Shown here piece by piece: positions 50,801-61,112 of a DNA stretch of 64,000 nt. The translations under genes and the position numbers were made by a program. Source of the stretch: Vermamoeba vermiformis (lineage: Eukaryota > Tubulinea > Echinamoebida); the NCBI GenBank assembly GCA_045837725.1, contig JBEWZL010000247.1:1-64000 (forward strand). Reading direction: 5' to 3'. Position 1 is the stretch's first letter. Every line of letters starts with the position of its first letter. The notes under the pieces were generated by a model that did not search any database, was not told the origin of the DNA, and was given only the letters and a program-made list of their open reading frames with translations.

Positions 50801-52358
50801 ATTCGAATGAAGGCAAGGGACCCGAGAGTCTGTTGGCGCCAAGTGTCAGATCCGTCAATCGTCTGTTTCTTCCGAGAGCTCGAGGGATAGTACCAATCAA
50901 GTTATTGTTGTTCATTATGAGGCTAACGATCGATGGAAGTGATCCAAATGACTCGGGAATGACACCGCTGATGCGATTGTGTGCCACTGCGAAGGTCGTT
51001 AAAGACGCCATGCCACCAATGCTCTGTGGCAACGTGCCAGTGAGATTATTGAACACTATGTTGACGATCTGGAGTTGTTGTAGGTTTCCTATTGTGTTGG
51101 GTATAGGACCTTCCAGTTGGTTAGCGTAAGCGTGGAAAGACTGAAGTGCGGTGAGCTGTCCAATGCTCTCAGGAATTGTTCCAGAAAATCTGTTGAAGCT
51201 CAATAACAGTTGTTGAAGCTGCGTTAGCTGGCCTATATCGTTGGGTATCGTTCCTGTGAGCTCGTTATTTTCTACTTGAAGCCAGAGCAAGTTGTGCAGA
51301 TTCGTGATCGAGTTCGGAAGTGTTCCGCTAAGACGGTTCCTGGACGCCAAGAAGTGCGTCAGCCCGACCATATTTCCAATATCATTTGGTATTGTGCCAG
51401 TAAGCTGATTGTCTGCGATTAAGAACTGCGTGAGTGTTGTTGTGAGCTGCGTAACAGATTTGGGGATCGTGCCGGTCAAATTGTTTGAAAGGGCTTCAAA
51501 GCGCACTAATGTCTTTAATTCTCCTATTGACTCGGGTATTGTTCCACTAAGCTGATTGTATGCGAAGTCGAAGGCTAGAATGTTCTGAAATTGGCGAATC
51601 TTGTTGGAGATCGTGCCAGAGATTTTGTTGTGTGATATGCTAAAGATCCCAAGACTCGTTATTTGATAGATTGACTCTGGTATTGTTCCACTAAGTTCAT
51701 TACGGCCCAAGAGTAATTGTTGCAGTTTGGTTAGCGTTCCTAGTTCCGCTGGGATCGAGCCAGTTAGCTTATTTCCAGCGAGAAAAATGGTGTCCAAGTA
51801 GGTGTTTGCTGCTAAAGATGCTGGTATCGTTCCTTCAAGCTGATTGGTGTTGAGATAAAGATGCTGAAGGCGCGGAAGGCCACTGAAATCCGGTATCGTG
51901 CCCGTAAATTGATTTGAGGGCAAAAATAAATAAAATAAATTCGTTAAATTATTGATCCACGTTGGTATTGTTCCACTAAGCTGATTTCCACCAAGCCAGA
52001 GTCGTTGAAGCATTGACAAATTTTTGATCGACTCGGGAATTGTTCCCGATAAGTGGTTACCTTCTAAATTGATGAGATCGAGCATTAATAAATTTCCAAT
52101 CGATTCTGGAAGTGTTCCAGTCAGTTGGTTGCTTGGCAGATTGAGCTGGACGACGCGCGAGTTGATGCACCCGATCCCCGCCCAATAGCAGGCTGAAACA
52201 TTGGTTGAAAGCCAATTATCTGATCGAAGCCAATATTGTCCATTTGTGGAGTGGTAAAGTTGAGTTAATATTGCACGCTCTTCCTCTTGTGGATCGCATC
52301 GTGTCCAATTTATCAAAAATAATACTGCGACGACCAACAAAGGTTTAGGTACTTGCAT
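47899..52358 (-). CDS. LRR receptor-like kinase, copy B
   Basis: It starts MQVPKPLLVVAVLFLINWT at 52358 (signal peptide). One exon of nearly 2.1 kb encodes the LRRNT-type cap and about 24 uninterrupted LRRs of the SGTIP type. Small exons follow for the last repeats, the Cys-rich cap (GNAFCCSTEEFKCYD) and the juxtamembrane part (IVEPNATLVVRNKDTLVIDC). The TM helix is IALVVGLTVPLGILLIAAMILLI. The kinase has the same motifs as copy A: HRDIKPEN, DFGTA and AVE for APE. The reading is open throughout. About 1300 residues. It looks functional and probably senses an extracellular ligand through the LRR solenoid. Confidence 0.85.
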
Positions 52359-52891
52359 CGTGCGTTTAAATAATAAGGTTGCTCAGTTTCGTCCCAATGA
52401 CGAGTTTTGACGTTTGTCTGAGGACACAATATTGCGAAGCACAAGATGGATCAAGCAACAACATTTAATACTGAGATTTATGACCAATATAGTACGTACA
52501 TGTTTGAATATATCAAGAATACACAGATTAAAGTCGATTGGCGAAGTAAAGATTTCGATTTAGAAAACCCTAAATCGAATTTTTTTTTTTTCCTTAATCA
52601 TTTAATTAATTATTTAATATTCAAAAGACAAAACTTCAAGCTGCCCATTCTCCTAAACAGCTTCAGTAGATAAAACGCTTGCCGCAAAAAACACTTGCTC
52701 AACGATCGTTGTTGGTCGTGCTCTCAGAACGGGTGCGTAGCTTCTATTTTGGTTGTGACCGTGCTCGTAGAAATAACCAAACTTTCTTTAGTTAGTTTGT
52801 CCGCTCCGCAGTGTCTTCGCGTCGAGCCGATTTGTCCACGATTGTTCCCTCCGCACCACCAAAGAACAACAAACAAGGTGAAGTTGTTTGA
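52359..52891. other. Promoter region of the first Death-domain gene; doubtful small ORF
   Basis: The stretch separates the leftward receptor kinase from the rightward Death-domain gene. A 75-codon frame at 52446-52673 (MDQATTFNTEIYDQYSTYM) is possible but rests on a T-rich run and has no recognised domain; I do not call it a gene. Confidence 0.35.
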
Positions 52892-55800
52892 ATGAATCCT
52901 AAAGAAGAGCCTCGTCGACTGTCTGAGTTGCAATTGATAGAAGTCGTGGACGAGCTGTGTTCCAGTCCCGGCTCTAACTGGCGTCACATCGGCCTATTTT
53001 TCGAAGAAAAGCATCGATTTAAAATATCTTACGAACTGTTGAAAGCCTACGCTCCGCAAGCCACACCGGACAGAGATCTTTGTAGGAATTTAATTGCAAA
53101 CCTCATGGAACGCGGCGTCACAATAGAAGAATTTGTCACTGTGTTAGAAGACAGAAGAATAGGTCTCAACGCTCTTGCTTCTGATTTACGAAAACGATTT
53201 GGATTAAAATTGGCCCACTTTTCAGATCCGAACAGTTTAACTTCGAAACCTTTTTATTTCGAAGTCACTAATGACTTGACGCTGCAAATAGCGGGTAACG
53301 ATACCATTGAAGAACTTGATGCCTTGCTGCAACAGAAGCGTCAAGTCATCATCAACAACGAGATTTCTGCGAGCGGAACAACTCTGGCTAATGTGCGTCC
53401 TATTCTTTATGACTTTAAGTGCTTATTTAACGCCATTTATATGCAGGAGTTTTGTCGCAAAGCGAAAGGGTACACTTACGTTTTGTGGCTCGATGGTGCG
53501 GATGATACGAGGCTCCTTGCAAGTTTTCTCCGCTTGGCTGATTGGTTCAAGATTCCTATTCCAGACGTATCATCTCTTGACATTTTTGCTGCCAGTTATC
53601 TGAAACAAATATTCGATCGACTTGGCGAAAGACCGACGCTCTGGGTGTTTGATAGCTGCACATCCGTTAACGCAATGCAAAGGTTTTTTCCTACCCGGTC
53701 AGAAGCCTACCACGTAATTCTGACAGTTAAATCCATCCCTGCTGTCGAAAAGGACTTGGTAGATATTTGGCCCAAGCCAGATCTAAAATCATTTGACGAG
53801 AAATGTCTTCTCTTTGTGCGAATGATAGCTATGCTCGACAAGCCCGAATTCCCAGCAGCCATACTCTTTAACACTGACGTATTTGTACCACTTGCTAGCA
53901 CAACGAAAGAAAGTGATCTACAAAAACTTCTTCAGCCATTGACCGAAAGGCAATTCGTCAGCTTCACAACAGCAAAGAACAGAACGATGATCCAAGTTAA
54001 CGAGCAGTACCACCAGTTTTGTAAATCAGTTGCTTTACCTGAAGCCTTAGAAAAATGGATTGATGTGCTTGCATCGACGAACAGCAGCTTCAACGATTGG
54101 ACATTTAACCAGGCGAAAGCAAACATCTTTGCAGCAATAAGTCCCTACGCTAGCAAATCTACTCAAGAAGCACCAAGATACTTGAACACAGTCGCTCAAT
54201 TTCTTGGATTTTGGAATGCAACTTACAAATTTCCACCAGATTTCTTTGTGAACTCAGCATTCAACACCATAGATCCCAACACTGTGGCACTAATCAAGGC
54301 ACTTTGTGTTATTGAACAAGATCCCCACTTTGATCCATTCCCAAAGCAATCAAACACAACAAATCAGTTATTAGAGCGTTATTGCCATGCTCGACAGATT
54401 CTCTATTCGTGCAACTTTGATGATGCATACAATGTACTCAAAAAGTGCAATGACTCTGCAGTCACAATGTTAGGCCCTTGTCATCCATTCACACTAAAGC
54501 TTGTCTACTGGTTGATCAGAACTCTGCTATCGAAACGCCAGCTAAGAGTGGCGAAAGAAATGCTTGAAGAGAAGGTTTATGACAGCCACACCATTCTTGA
54601 TTTCATTTTCTTGAAGTTTCACAAGCAGTTAGAAGACCCAACTGTAACCAAATGGATGATCTGCGTTGCTGATACCCTTCTTTATTGTGGTGAATTGGAA
54701 GAATCATACAAGATATACAAAGAGAGTCTCAAACACCAGCTCACATTTGATGTTCTGTTTGACAATTACCTGATTAGAACACTAGTTGGCTTGCTTTGTT
54801 ATGAAATGGAAGTTCGATTGACCAATGCTGCACGACAGAGTGAAATCATATCAAATGGTGCAATTAGTTGGGAAGATGTAATGTTGCATGTCAAATCAAC
54901 ATTGGTTGAAGAGAAATTCAAAGATTTCTCCATTTCACCATATTACTACCACTTAATTGCACTATGTAATCAATATCCATATCGCATACCACCTAGGTCA
55001 GACCCAATCATCAGACACCAACTGCACTTGAAAGATCAATTCATGGAAGTGACTCTTTACAACCAATCCTTAGTAATGTGGAAAGAAGGCCCACAATACA
55101 GTGTAATCTATACACATGCATTATCAAACTTGGACAACAATTGTCTGAAATTTCTCCAAAGACTTGCATTGGTCACGCTAGCACCACCACCAGTGCTTTT
55201 GAATTCAATTTTCAATCAAAAATGCAATCCAAGAAAGTATGATAGACTGACAGATTTGTTCAAACAAAACTTTCTCTCCAACAAGGAAAATCCAATCATT
55301 CAGTTAAAAATCAACATGTATATTCCATTACTGAGGAGTACAATGAATGTTGAAGACGCAGTGAGATGGTGGACAAAGAAATTGAAGGCAGCAATTACAT
55401 GTAAAGCCTCAAATGATCACTATCTGCAACAAAGTGTCATATTTCATGATCTGTCTGACATTGTTAGAAATATCATGAATGATGAAGTTGCCATGGAGTT
55501 TTGGACAACACTTTTGGAGTTTCTTGTGATTTGTAAAGAGGTGCCAGCGATTAGAGACATCAATAATTTCAAGCACACAGCCATCAAGAATCGCTTTCCA
55601 GTCCATTCAAGATTAATTGAAGGTGTTTGCCTTCGATCAATTGGCAAGTGGAAGGAAGCTGTAGAATGTTTCACAGGACAAGTGACATTACAATCCCAGA
55701 ATTTCCCAGATAAGCAGAAGCTACTTCAGCTCTCTCAGTTTTTGTTAGCACGATCTTTATCAGAACCAGATGACAAAGACAATCCAAACTTGACAAAGGC

Positions 55801-56401
55801 CAAAAAGCTGTTTGAAAACTGTGTGGATACTTGCATACATTTCAAGTACACTAGGCTGCAGTGCCTTGGATTATGCTTAACAAAACTTGGTCAATTTGAA
55901 GAAGCAAAGACTGTGCTCTTGCAATGCTACAATGAGTGGACTAATGGTACTGACATGCACAACTACAGCCTTCTTGCTGAGACAACTTTCTACCTGGCTC
56001 AGTGCGAGAAACAAACTGCCTCTGCAAATGCTTCACAACTGTTTACACAGTCTTTAATTTTACAATTAAGACATGATGTGCAAATGCATTTTAGAATGAT
56101 TACAGCAGAGCTTATCTTAGTTTCAAGACAGCCAAACAAGAGTGAGTTGGCTCCGATTGTGTTACTACACTCAGAGAATGAAGACCAGGTTAACATAGAA
56201 AACTTTGAAGCTCTGTATGAAGAGAAGCTACTGACTGCAAGCTTTCAATATGCCACTGGCTGTCAATTTGTCTACTACACACCAGCAACACGTGGCAAGT
56301 TCTGTTCTTTGGTTCAAGTGCGATACAACAACCAGACACTCGTTGTCTATTACGAAAGTGCAAACAACTTTGCAATTGCCATTGTAAACTCATCACTTTA
56401 A
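52892..56401 (+). CDS. Death domain-NB-ARC-like-TPR protein (NLR-like sensor)
   Basis: A single open exon of 1169 residues. Residues about 12-106 are a Death-fold domain (LIEVVDELCSSPGSNWRHIG, LCRNLIANLMERGVTIEEF, VLEDRRIGLNALASDLRKRF). Residues about 145-430 follow an NB-ARC layout: the P-loop position reads NEISASGTTLA with no GK; YTYVLWLDGADDTRLLASF matches the NB-ARC WL-x-A block; TLWVFDSCTS is at Walker B and HVILTVKS at the sensor. From about 490 on, helical TPR-like pairs repeat (HARQILYSCNFDDAYNVLKK, GELEESYKIYKESL, LTKLGQFEEAKTVLLQCYNEW). Known STAND proteins use this plan to sense and oligomerize; here loss of Walker A suggests a non-hydrolysing variant. Being intronless among intron-rich genes suggests retroposition or recent gain. 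Confidence 0.7.
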   Translation: MNPKEEPRRLSELQLIEVVDELCSSPGSNWRHIGLFFEEKHRFKISYELLKAYAPQATPDRDLCRNLIANLMERGVTIEEFVTVLEDRRIGLNALASDLRKRFGLKLAHFSDPNSLTSKPFYFEVTNDLTLQIAGNDTIEELDALLQQKRQVIINNEISASGTTLANVRPILYDFKCLFNAIYMQEFCRKAKGYTYVLWLDGADDTRLLASFLRLADWFKIPIPDVSSLDIFAASYLKQIFDRLGERPTLWVFDSCTSVNAMQRFFPTRSEAYHVILTVKSIPAVEKDLVDIWPKPDLKSFDEKCLLFVRMIAMLDKPEFPAAILFNTDVFVPLASTTKESDLQKLLQPLTERQFVSFTTAKNRTMIQVNEQYHQFCKSVALPEALEKWIDVLASTNSSFNDWTFNQAKANIFAAISPYASKSTQEAPRYLNTVAQFLGFWNATYKFPPDFFVNSAFNTIDPNTVALIKALCVIEQDPHFDPFPKQSNTTNQLLERYCHARQILYSCNFDDAYNVLKKCNDSAVTMLGPCHPFTLKLVYWLIRTLLSKRQLRVAKEMLEEKVYDSHTILDFIFLKFHKQLEDPTVTKWMICVADTLLYCGELEESYKIYKESLKHQLTFDVLFDNYLIRTLVGLLCYEMEVRLTNAARQSEIISNGAISWEDVMLHVKSTLVEEKFKDFSISPYYYHLIALCNQYPYRIPPRSDPIIRHQLHLKDQFMEVTLYNQSLVMWKEGPQYSVIYTHALSNLDNNCLKFLQRLALVTLAPPPVLLNSIFNQKCNPRKYDRLTDLFKQNFLSNKENPIIQLKINMYIPLLRSTMNVEDAVRWWTKKLKAAITCKASNDHYLQQSVIFHDLSDIVRNIMNDEVAMEFWTTLLEFLVICKEVPAIRDINNFKHTAIKNRFPVHSRLIEGVCLRSIGKWKEAVECFTGQVTLQSQNFPDKQKLLQLSQFLLARSLSEPDDKDNPNLTKAKKLFENCVDTCIHFKYTRLQCLGLCLTKLGQFEEAKTVLLQCYNEWTNGTDMHNYSLLAETTFYLAQCEKQTASANASQLFTQSLILQLRHDVQMHFRMITAELILVSRQPNKSELAPIVLLHSENEDQVNIENFEALYEEKLLTASFQYATGCQFVYYTPATRGKFCSLVQVRYNNQTLVVYYESANNFAIAIVNSSL

Positions 56402-56574
56402 CTTAGCAAAACTTATTTTCGGCAAAACAACAAATACTCTATCAACCTAAAGCAATAAATTTTAATTATTCACAGTTTCATTATGATTCAATATTTACAC
56501 AGTAGTATGTAAAGTCTATTTTATTTAAGCAGTAGTTTGCAACTCATGCTCCATCTGTGCAGAAGGTAGTGTGC

Positions 56575-58220
56575 ACTAAGTAATCCTCTTGCATTGTTTG
56601 GCAGCTTCATCTTTGTCAAAGCCTTCGAACTCATCCTGTGGTGACTGCGCCACTTTCATTTTGTGCACTTGCATGATCCCCCGGGCACTACAACTGTGGC
56701 AACTCCAACCACGATGATCACGATCATAACGCCTTTTGAATTGTGATGCCTAAACTGGGGAATTTGCAGCAGTCATTCAACTTAATGAGACCTCCACAAA
56801 AAGCAGCTCAGGACTTTGTCGCCGGGTTGGGCAGTCAACATGGTCGCCAGTTGATGATACTCCTCGACTTGGCGGTAGAGGAACTCGAACAACTCGCCCA
56901 TATACTCATTTCAGTCGCGACACAGTGTCTCTTCTTCAGACGTGAACTGCAGAGTCGTCAACTCGTTTTGAGTAACTCGTTGCTTGATGCTCAAACGCTC
57001 CTTCTCGATGTTAGCGCACTCCTTGTACAGCTTGTTCAGTACGCTCCAAACGGCCCAATTTCTCGCGAATAGTTTGCAGTTGGCGGCTCCACTGTTGTTC
57101 AGAAAACTCAAGGTCGCGCAACTCTTGTTCGAGGTCTTGGATCATTTGTCGCTGTGGGCCTTTACTTCGTCCTTGCGTGCAAACTCAGCAGCAGTCAATT
57201 CGAGCAATTGCATTCATCCTTTGAGGTCCTGAAATCAACGGTGAGATGCTCGTACGACACTATTGCACTTCAGGCTTACGTGATTGATTCATGTGATCCA
57301 CACGGGCTTGTAACTCGCGTTGTTTGCCTTCGTAGTCCAAGGTCATCTTGCGCTCCTTCTCCAAGCTGACTGCCATCTCTTCAATATCGCTTGGCCTTCT
57401 CTGGTGATTGCACGATCACCACGGGCACTACGCCTGTTGCAACTCCGACACGATAATAACGATCAAAACACCTTTTGAAGATACTATCAAATCAATTCGT
57501 TTGCGCATGATTGTGTTCAGTTATTGAATTAACTGTGGCTCGCGATCCGACTCGAATTTGGTCCGCGATCTCAGATGGCTCAGCTTAATCCTAGAATACT
57601 TCGTTAGAATATTGATGAAAAGATCATAATACGTGCCATTAGTAGCAGATGATGTGCCAAAGAGTACCGTTAGTCAACGTTGTTAGGATCTAACTCCGTT
57701 GATTTCGGCAAACGAGTTTCCTTCTCGAATAACTTTCCTTGCTTAAGCTGTGCTTATTCCGATTGAATGCCCATCTTGCTGATGAACTCAGTCTTATTGA
57801 CGTTGCTGCTCCAAAGAAGTTGTCGGTTCTGGTGATCGCGGATGCGTTCAATGCCTGGTGCGAAGAGTCTCTTCCTGTTAACAATACACTTCATATTGCA
57901 AGAAGAGGCCTCTAGATCGTTGGGGCGTTTGTCCAAGTACTGACAGATGAGATGATTGGTCTACTTAGGGCAGCCAAATCAATTGGCCATGCCACAATGA
58001 TACGTGCCAAATAAATTACGTAGTATTCTTTCTGCTCGTGCAATTTACGTGTTTCTTTAAGCATCAACTTTGCTAATGTCGATAGTTAGATAAGTATCAG
58101 TTTATGACCATATTTAAAGTTTGTCTGTCTGTCTTACCTCGTGCCAGATTGCTGATGCTTTCAGAAACGAGATATAGGCACAACTTGCCGCGGCGATCAA
58201 TAACAACCTGAAATTAGTTC
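56575..58220 (-). pseudogene. Decayed multi-exon coiled-coil/TM gene
   Basis: The minus strand keeps exon-like pieces with splice ends but with stops and shifts between them. They are VVIDRRGKLCLYLVSESISN with a GTAAGA donor, AKLMLKETRKLHEQKEYY, LFAPGIERIRDHQNRQLLW, then coiled-coil pieces (EKERKMTLDYEGKQRELQAR before a 48-nt intron; QDLEQELRDLEFSEQQWSRQ; NKLYKECANIEKERLSIKQ; GELFEFLYRQVEEYHQLA). A hydrophobic segment KGVMIVIIVVGVATVVVPG occurs at about 56690-56740 and again, degraded, at 57420-57478, so the parent had a duplicated TM-like part. Because introns remain, this is a duplicated or dying gene and not a processed copy. The parent family is not recognised. Confidence 0.5.
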
Positions 58221-59406
58221 GTTAAAAGGTGGATTAGATCCCGGAATAATGTTTTTCATTTCAGTCAATGAATGTACCTCAAAAGGCTGCAGTATTATAC
58301 ATTTAATTTTAAAAAAAATTACGGCTTCTTGCAAATTAGGAGCCAAAATAAAACTGACGAGCTCCCAAATCCTGCATCGATATTAAACGGATCGGCAAGC
58401 GGACACTGGAAGCCTTCGCAAAAAATATTATTAATTTATGGTAATAATATTACTAGGAGTAAGTTTCAAATCGCAAAAGTCTAGAGATGAGATGAAAAAC
58501 TCGTTATTTGACCTTACCTTACGCAAACGAAAATATTGCTAGTATATAATTAAAGCAAGCAAGTTTTTGCCGTCCTCCATAGTGTTGAAAATGCTAAATG
58601 TCTTTCTGGCTCTAAACACTGATCTGGAAACTTTTCGCGGTTGGAACGTCCAACACAGGGATCAACACCACCCGCTTGCAATTTAACAATTTAAGCTACG
58701 TAGTTCAATTTTTAATTATTGAAGAGCCTGGACAAGCTCGATGCGTGGCAACCGTTGCTTGCACAAAGTAGTCATGACTACCCAAGGTTCAGTAGGTGTT
58801 TCGCACCCACGCGAAATACAATCTAAGAGCGTATGTATAAATAAGCATATTTCTAATTTTGGTTTAGTCGAGCCAAGTTCTATAATATTATAGAAAAATT
58901 ATTTAATATTTTATTCTAATTAATTGAAACCAGTTATGGCGATGAACTATCCCATAAATCCCATCCGAATTAACAATAAAGATTGGTGAAGATTAAGACT
59001 AAATTTGGACCCGGGAACCCGAAACTCAATCACATCCCACGCTGACCGACGAGATCCAATGCTGAAAATAGATAGTTTGTGACGAACCTCGCTAAGAGCA
59101 TTCAAGTGCAATAGGGAGTTAACAATTAGTACAAGTGGAAAGAAGAAGCATCGCGATCCCAGGCAAAATTCCGCGTGTCAATCACAAAAGTCGGCACAAG
59201 CAGAAATACCGTATATAAGGTACAATTCGCGGCAAAATGCACACCAATATACTGGTACTAATGCTTGGCAGCGTTATTGAAGCTAAAATGAAGTTTTGAG
59301 TTGAAGCGGAATAACTTGGGACCCAAGTGCTCAATTTAATCGTTAATTAATTCTATCGTCAACTTTTGAAGCAACAACCACAAGTGTGATAGTTTAGAGG
59401 TTAACA
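58221..59406. other. No gene seen
   Basis: About 1.2 kb between the decayed gene and the Death-nucleosidase gene. A 70-codon frame at 58272 has no support. No RNA gene or repeat is recognised. The promoter of the following gene should be in the last few hundred bases. Confidence 0.5.
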
Positions 59407-60757
59407 ATGTCGATTGTAATCGCCGAAGATGGTACGTACGCATCTGTTACTGCTCGGGCTGACTAGCGTTTATTTAGAGTATCTTGCAAACTTGCCAGGC
59501 ACTGCCGTTACAGAAATGGCCAGTGAGATTGGTTACAAAGATGGATGGAAAAAAATTGGCTTGCACTTTCAACCAGAAGTCAAGTACGAAATCTTGACAA
59601 AACAACATCCGCATCTGATGTTTAATGGCGGCGACATCGCTTACTGCAAAGTAATGATCGACGAAATTGCAAAACAAAATGTGACAATGGGTCAATTTCT
59701 GAAAGTTGTGGATGAGGTTGGCCTCAAATCCTCTGCGCATAATTTTCGACAAAAATATGTTCTAAAACCGTAAGCGAATAACCTCAAACAATTTTTTAAA
59801 CTCATCTCTAATCATTTTGATAGGGGCCATGCTCGGGCACATCCGCCTCCACCAAACAACAATAACAATGCTCCCGGTCCAGCCCTGCAAGCACCCGAAG
59901 TCAAGGAGCCTGACTTTACAAAAGAAGAGTGGTACGTGAATAAGAACCCATTGATTCGTAGCGTGTCAAACGAAGAGTTCGCCGAGCTCCAAACTGTGCC
60001 AGTCGCGATCTTCGTTGTCAACGACATTGAAAGAAACGCCGTTCTGCGTGACTTCAATCCTCTTCAAGGCAAGGAGTGCTTGGTCAGAGTCAAGAGAAGC
60101 GGCCAGTACTACATTGTAGGTCGCTTTGGAAACTACAACGCAGTTCTCGTTCAAACAGACATGGGCGGAGATTCTGTGCTGTCATTTGACCGAACTATTT
60201 CAGACTGGCAATGCAAGATATTAATTGCCATTGGCGTTGCCTGGGGAAGCGATCCAAATAGACAAAAACTCGGCGATGTGCTTGTTGCCAAGGAGGTCGC
60301 AGTGTACGGTGACAACGACAAGGTGCAGAACGGAACGTACAACATTCGTTCACACATCCCCAAGGCCGGCACCAACATCTTGAAGAGCTTGAAGGAGTAC
60401 CAAGGCGATTGGGAATTCAAGTACGACAACAAAAAGTCAAAGGTTCATATTGGTCGAATCATCTCCGCTGGCTTGTTGGTGAATGATCAGGCAATGAAGA
60501 CGCAACTTCTCCAAATTCCTCAGCACGAATTAGTCGACATCATTGGAGGCGACATGGAGGCCAAGGCACTTGCTCACGTCGTTGCTGAAAACAACCTCAA
60601 GGTCCAAGAGTGGGTCATGGTGAAGGGTATTTGCGACTGGGCTGATGGCAACAAGCACAAGGGATACCAGCCACTTGCTGCCGCTGCTGCCTCAGACTTC
60701 GTGAAGTTTGTTCTCTCTCAGCCAGACGTGTTAGACGATATCATTCACCCGAAATAA
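59407..60757 (+). CDS. Death domain-nucleosidase (PNP/MTAN fold) protein
   Basis: Exons 59407-59431, 59478-59769 and 59824-60757 join in phase (46- and 54-nt introns) to give about 416 residues. Residues about 8-105 are a Death-fold domain (DGWKKIGLHFQPEVKYEIL, VMIDEIAKQNVTMGQFLKVV). A linker rich in Pro, Asn and Ala follows. From about 160 the protein is a purine-nucleoside-phosphorylase/MTAN-type nucleosidase: VAIFVVNDIERNAVL, GGDSVLSFDRTI, ILIAIGVAWG, KLGDVLVAKEVAVYG, IGGDMEAKALAHV (the catalytic-type Glu in DME) and VKGICDWADGNKHKGYQ (the Asp of the family's SD/CD-x-AD motif). The key acidic residues are kept, so it should be active. Bacterial defence effectors of this fold cut ATP or related nucleotides; by analogy the Death domain would recruit and cluster the enzyme (inference). 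Confidence 0.85.
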
Positions 60758-61112
60758 TAGAAAAGAACACGAGTTAGTGCACACTAAATAAATAAATTCA
60801 TTCTAGAATATCTGCACAATTCTCCGCCGATAAATTTAAGTCATTACCCTTGCAACTTGCAAGGCAATTATTAACCTACGCATATATTTACTTTCTTTAC
60901 AACCATAATATAAGAATAGCAAAACCAACAATTTATAGCGGAACAACTACAAAAACTAGCTAGATGTCACTATCGTCACTTGATTGAAAGCGGCGCAAGA
61001 TACAAACACAATCGCAGCGTTACAATAGAAAGGCAGAAATTTTCTCTGGTCTGAACGGTCAAGCTTTTCGGGTAGTTCCGTAGCAACTCAAGCGTATTAT
61101 TTCTAGTTTCAG
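60758..61112. other. Intergenic; likely 5' UTR intron end
   Basis: About 355 bases with no other gene. An acceptor-like TTATTTCTAGTTTCAG lies immediately before the next ATG, so a 5' UTR intron may end there. AT-rich elsewhere. Confidence 0.45.

Larger units (their letters stand above)
42975..52358 (-). repeat. Tandem duplication of a 4.6-kb receptor-kinase gene
   Basis: Copy A (about 42975-47582) and copy B (about 47720-52358) are collinear in coding exons, intron positions and 3' flank. Kinase exons are nearly identical (for example LHHKSIVQFIGASRVTGKRA in both), while LRR and juxtamembrane regions differ more. The order and orientation fit unequal crossing-over. The more even kinase exons may reflect selection or gene conversion. 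Confidence 0.85.

Noticed and set aside
52446-52673. 75-codon plus-strand frame
   Set aside because: It contains a T10 run read as poly-Phe, has no domain and no splice partners, and sits in a promoter gap.
58272-58484. 70-codon frame starting MYLKRLQYYTF
   Set aside because: Isolated, AT-driven composition, no domain and no conserved splice structure.
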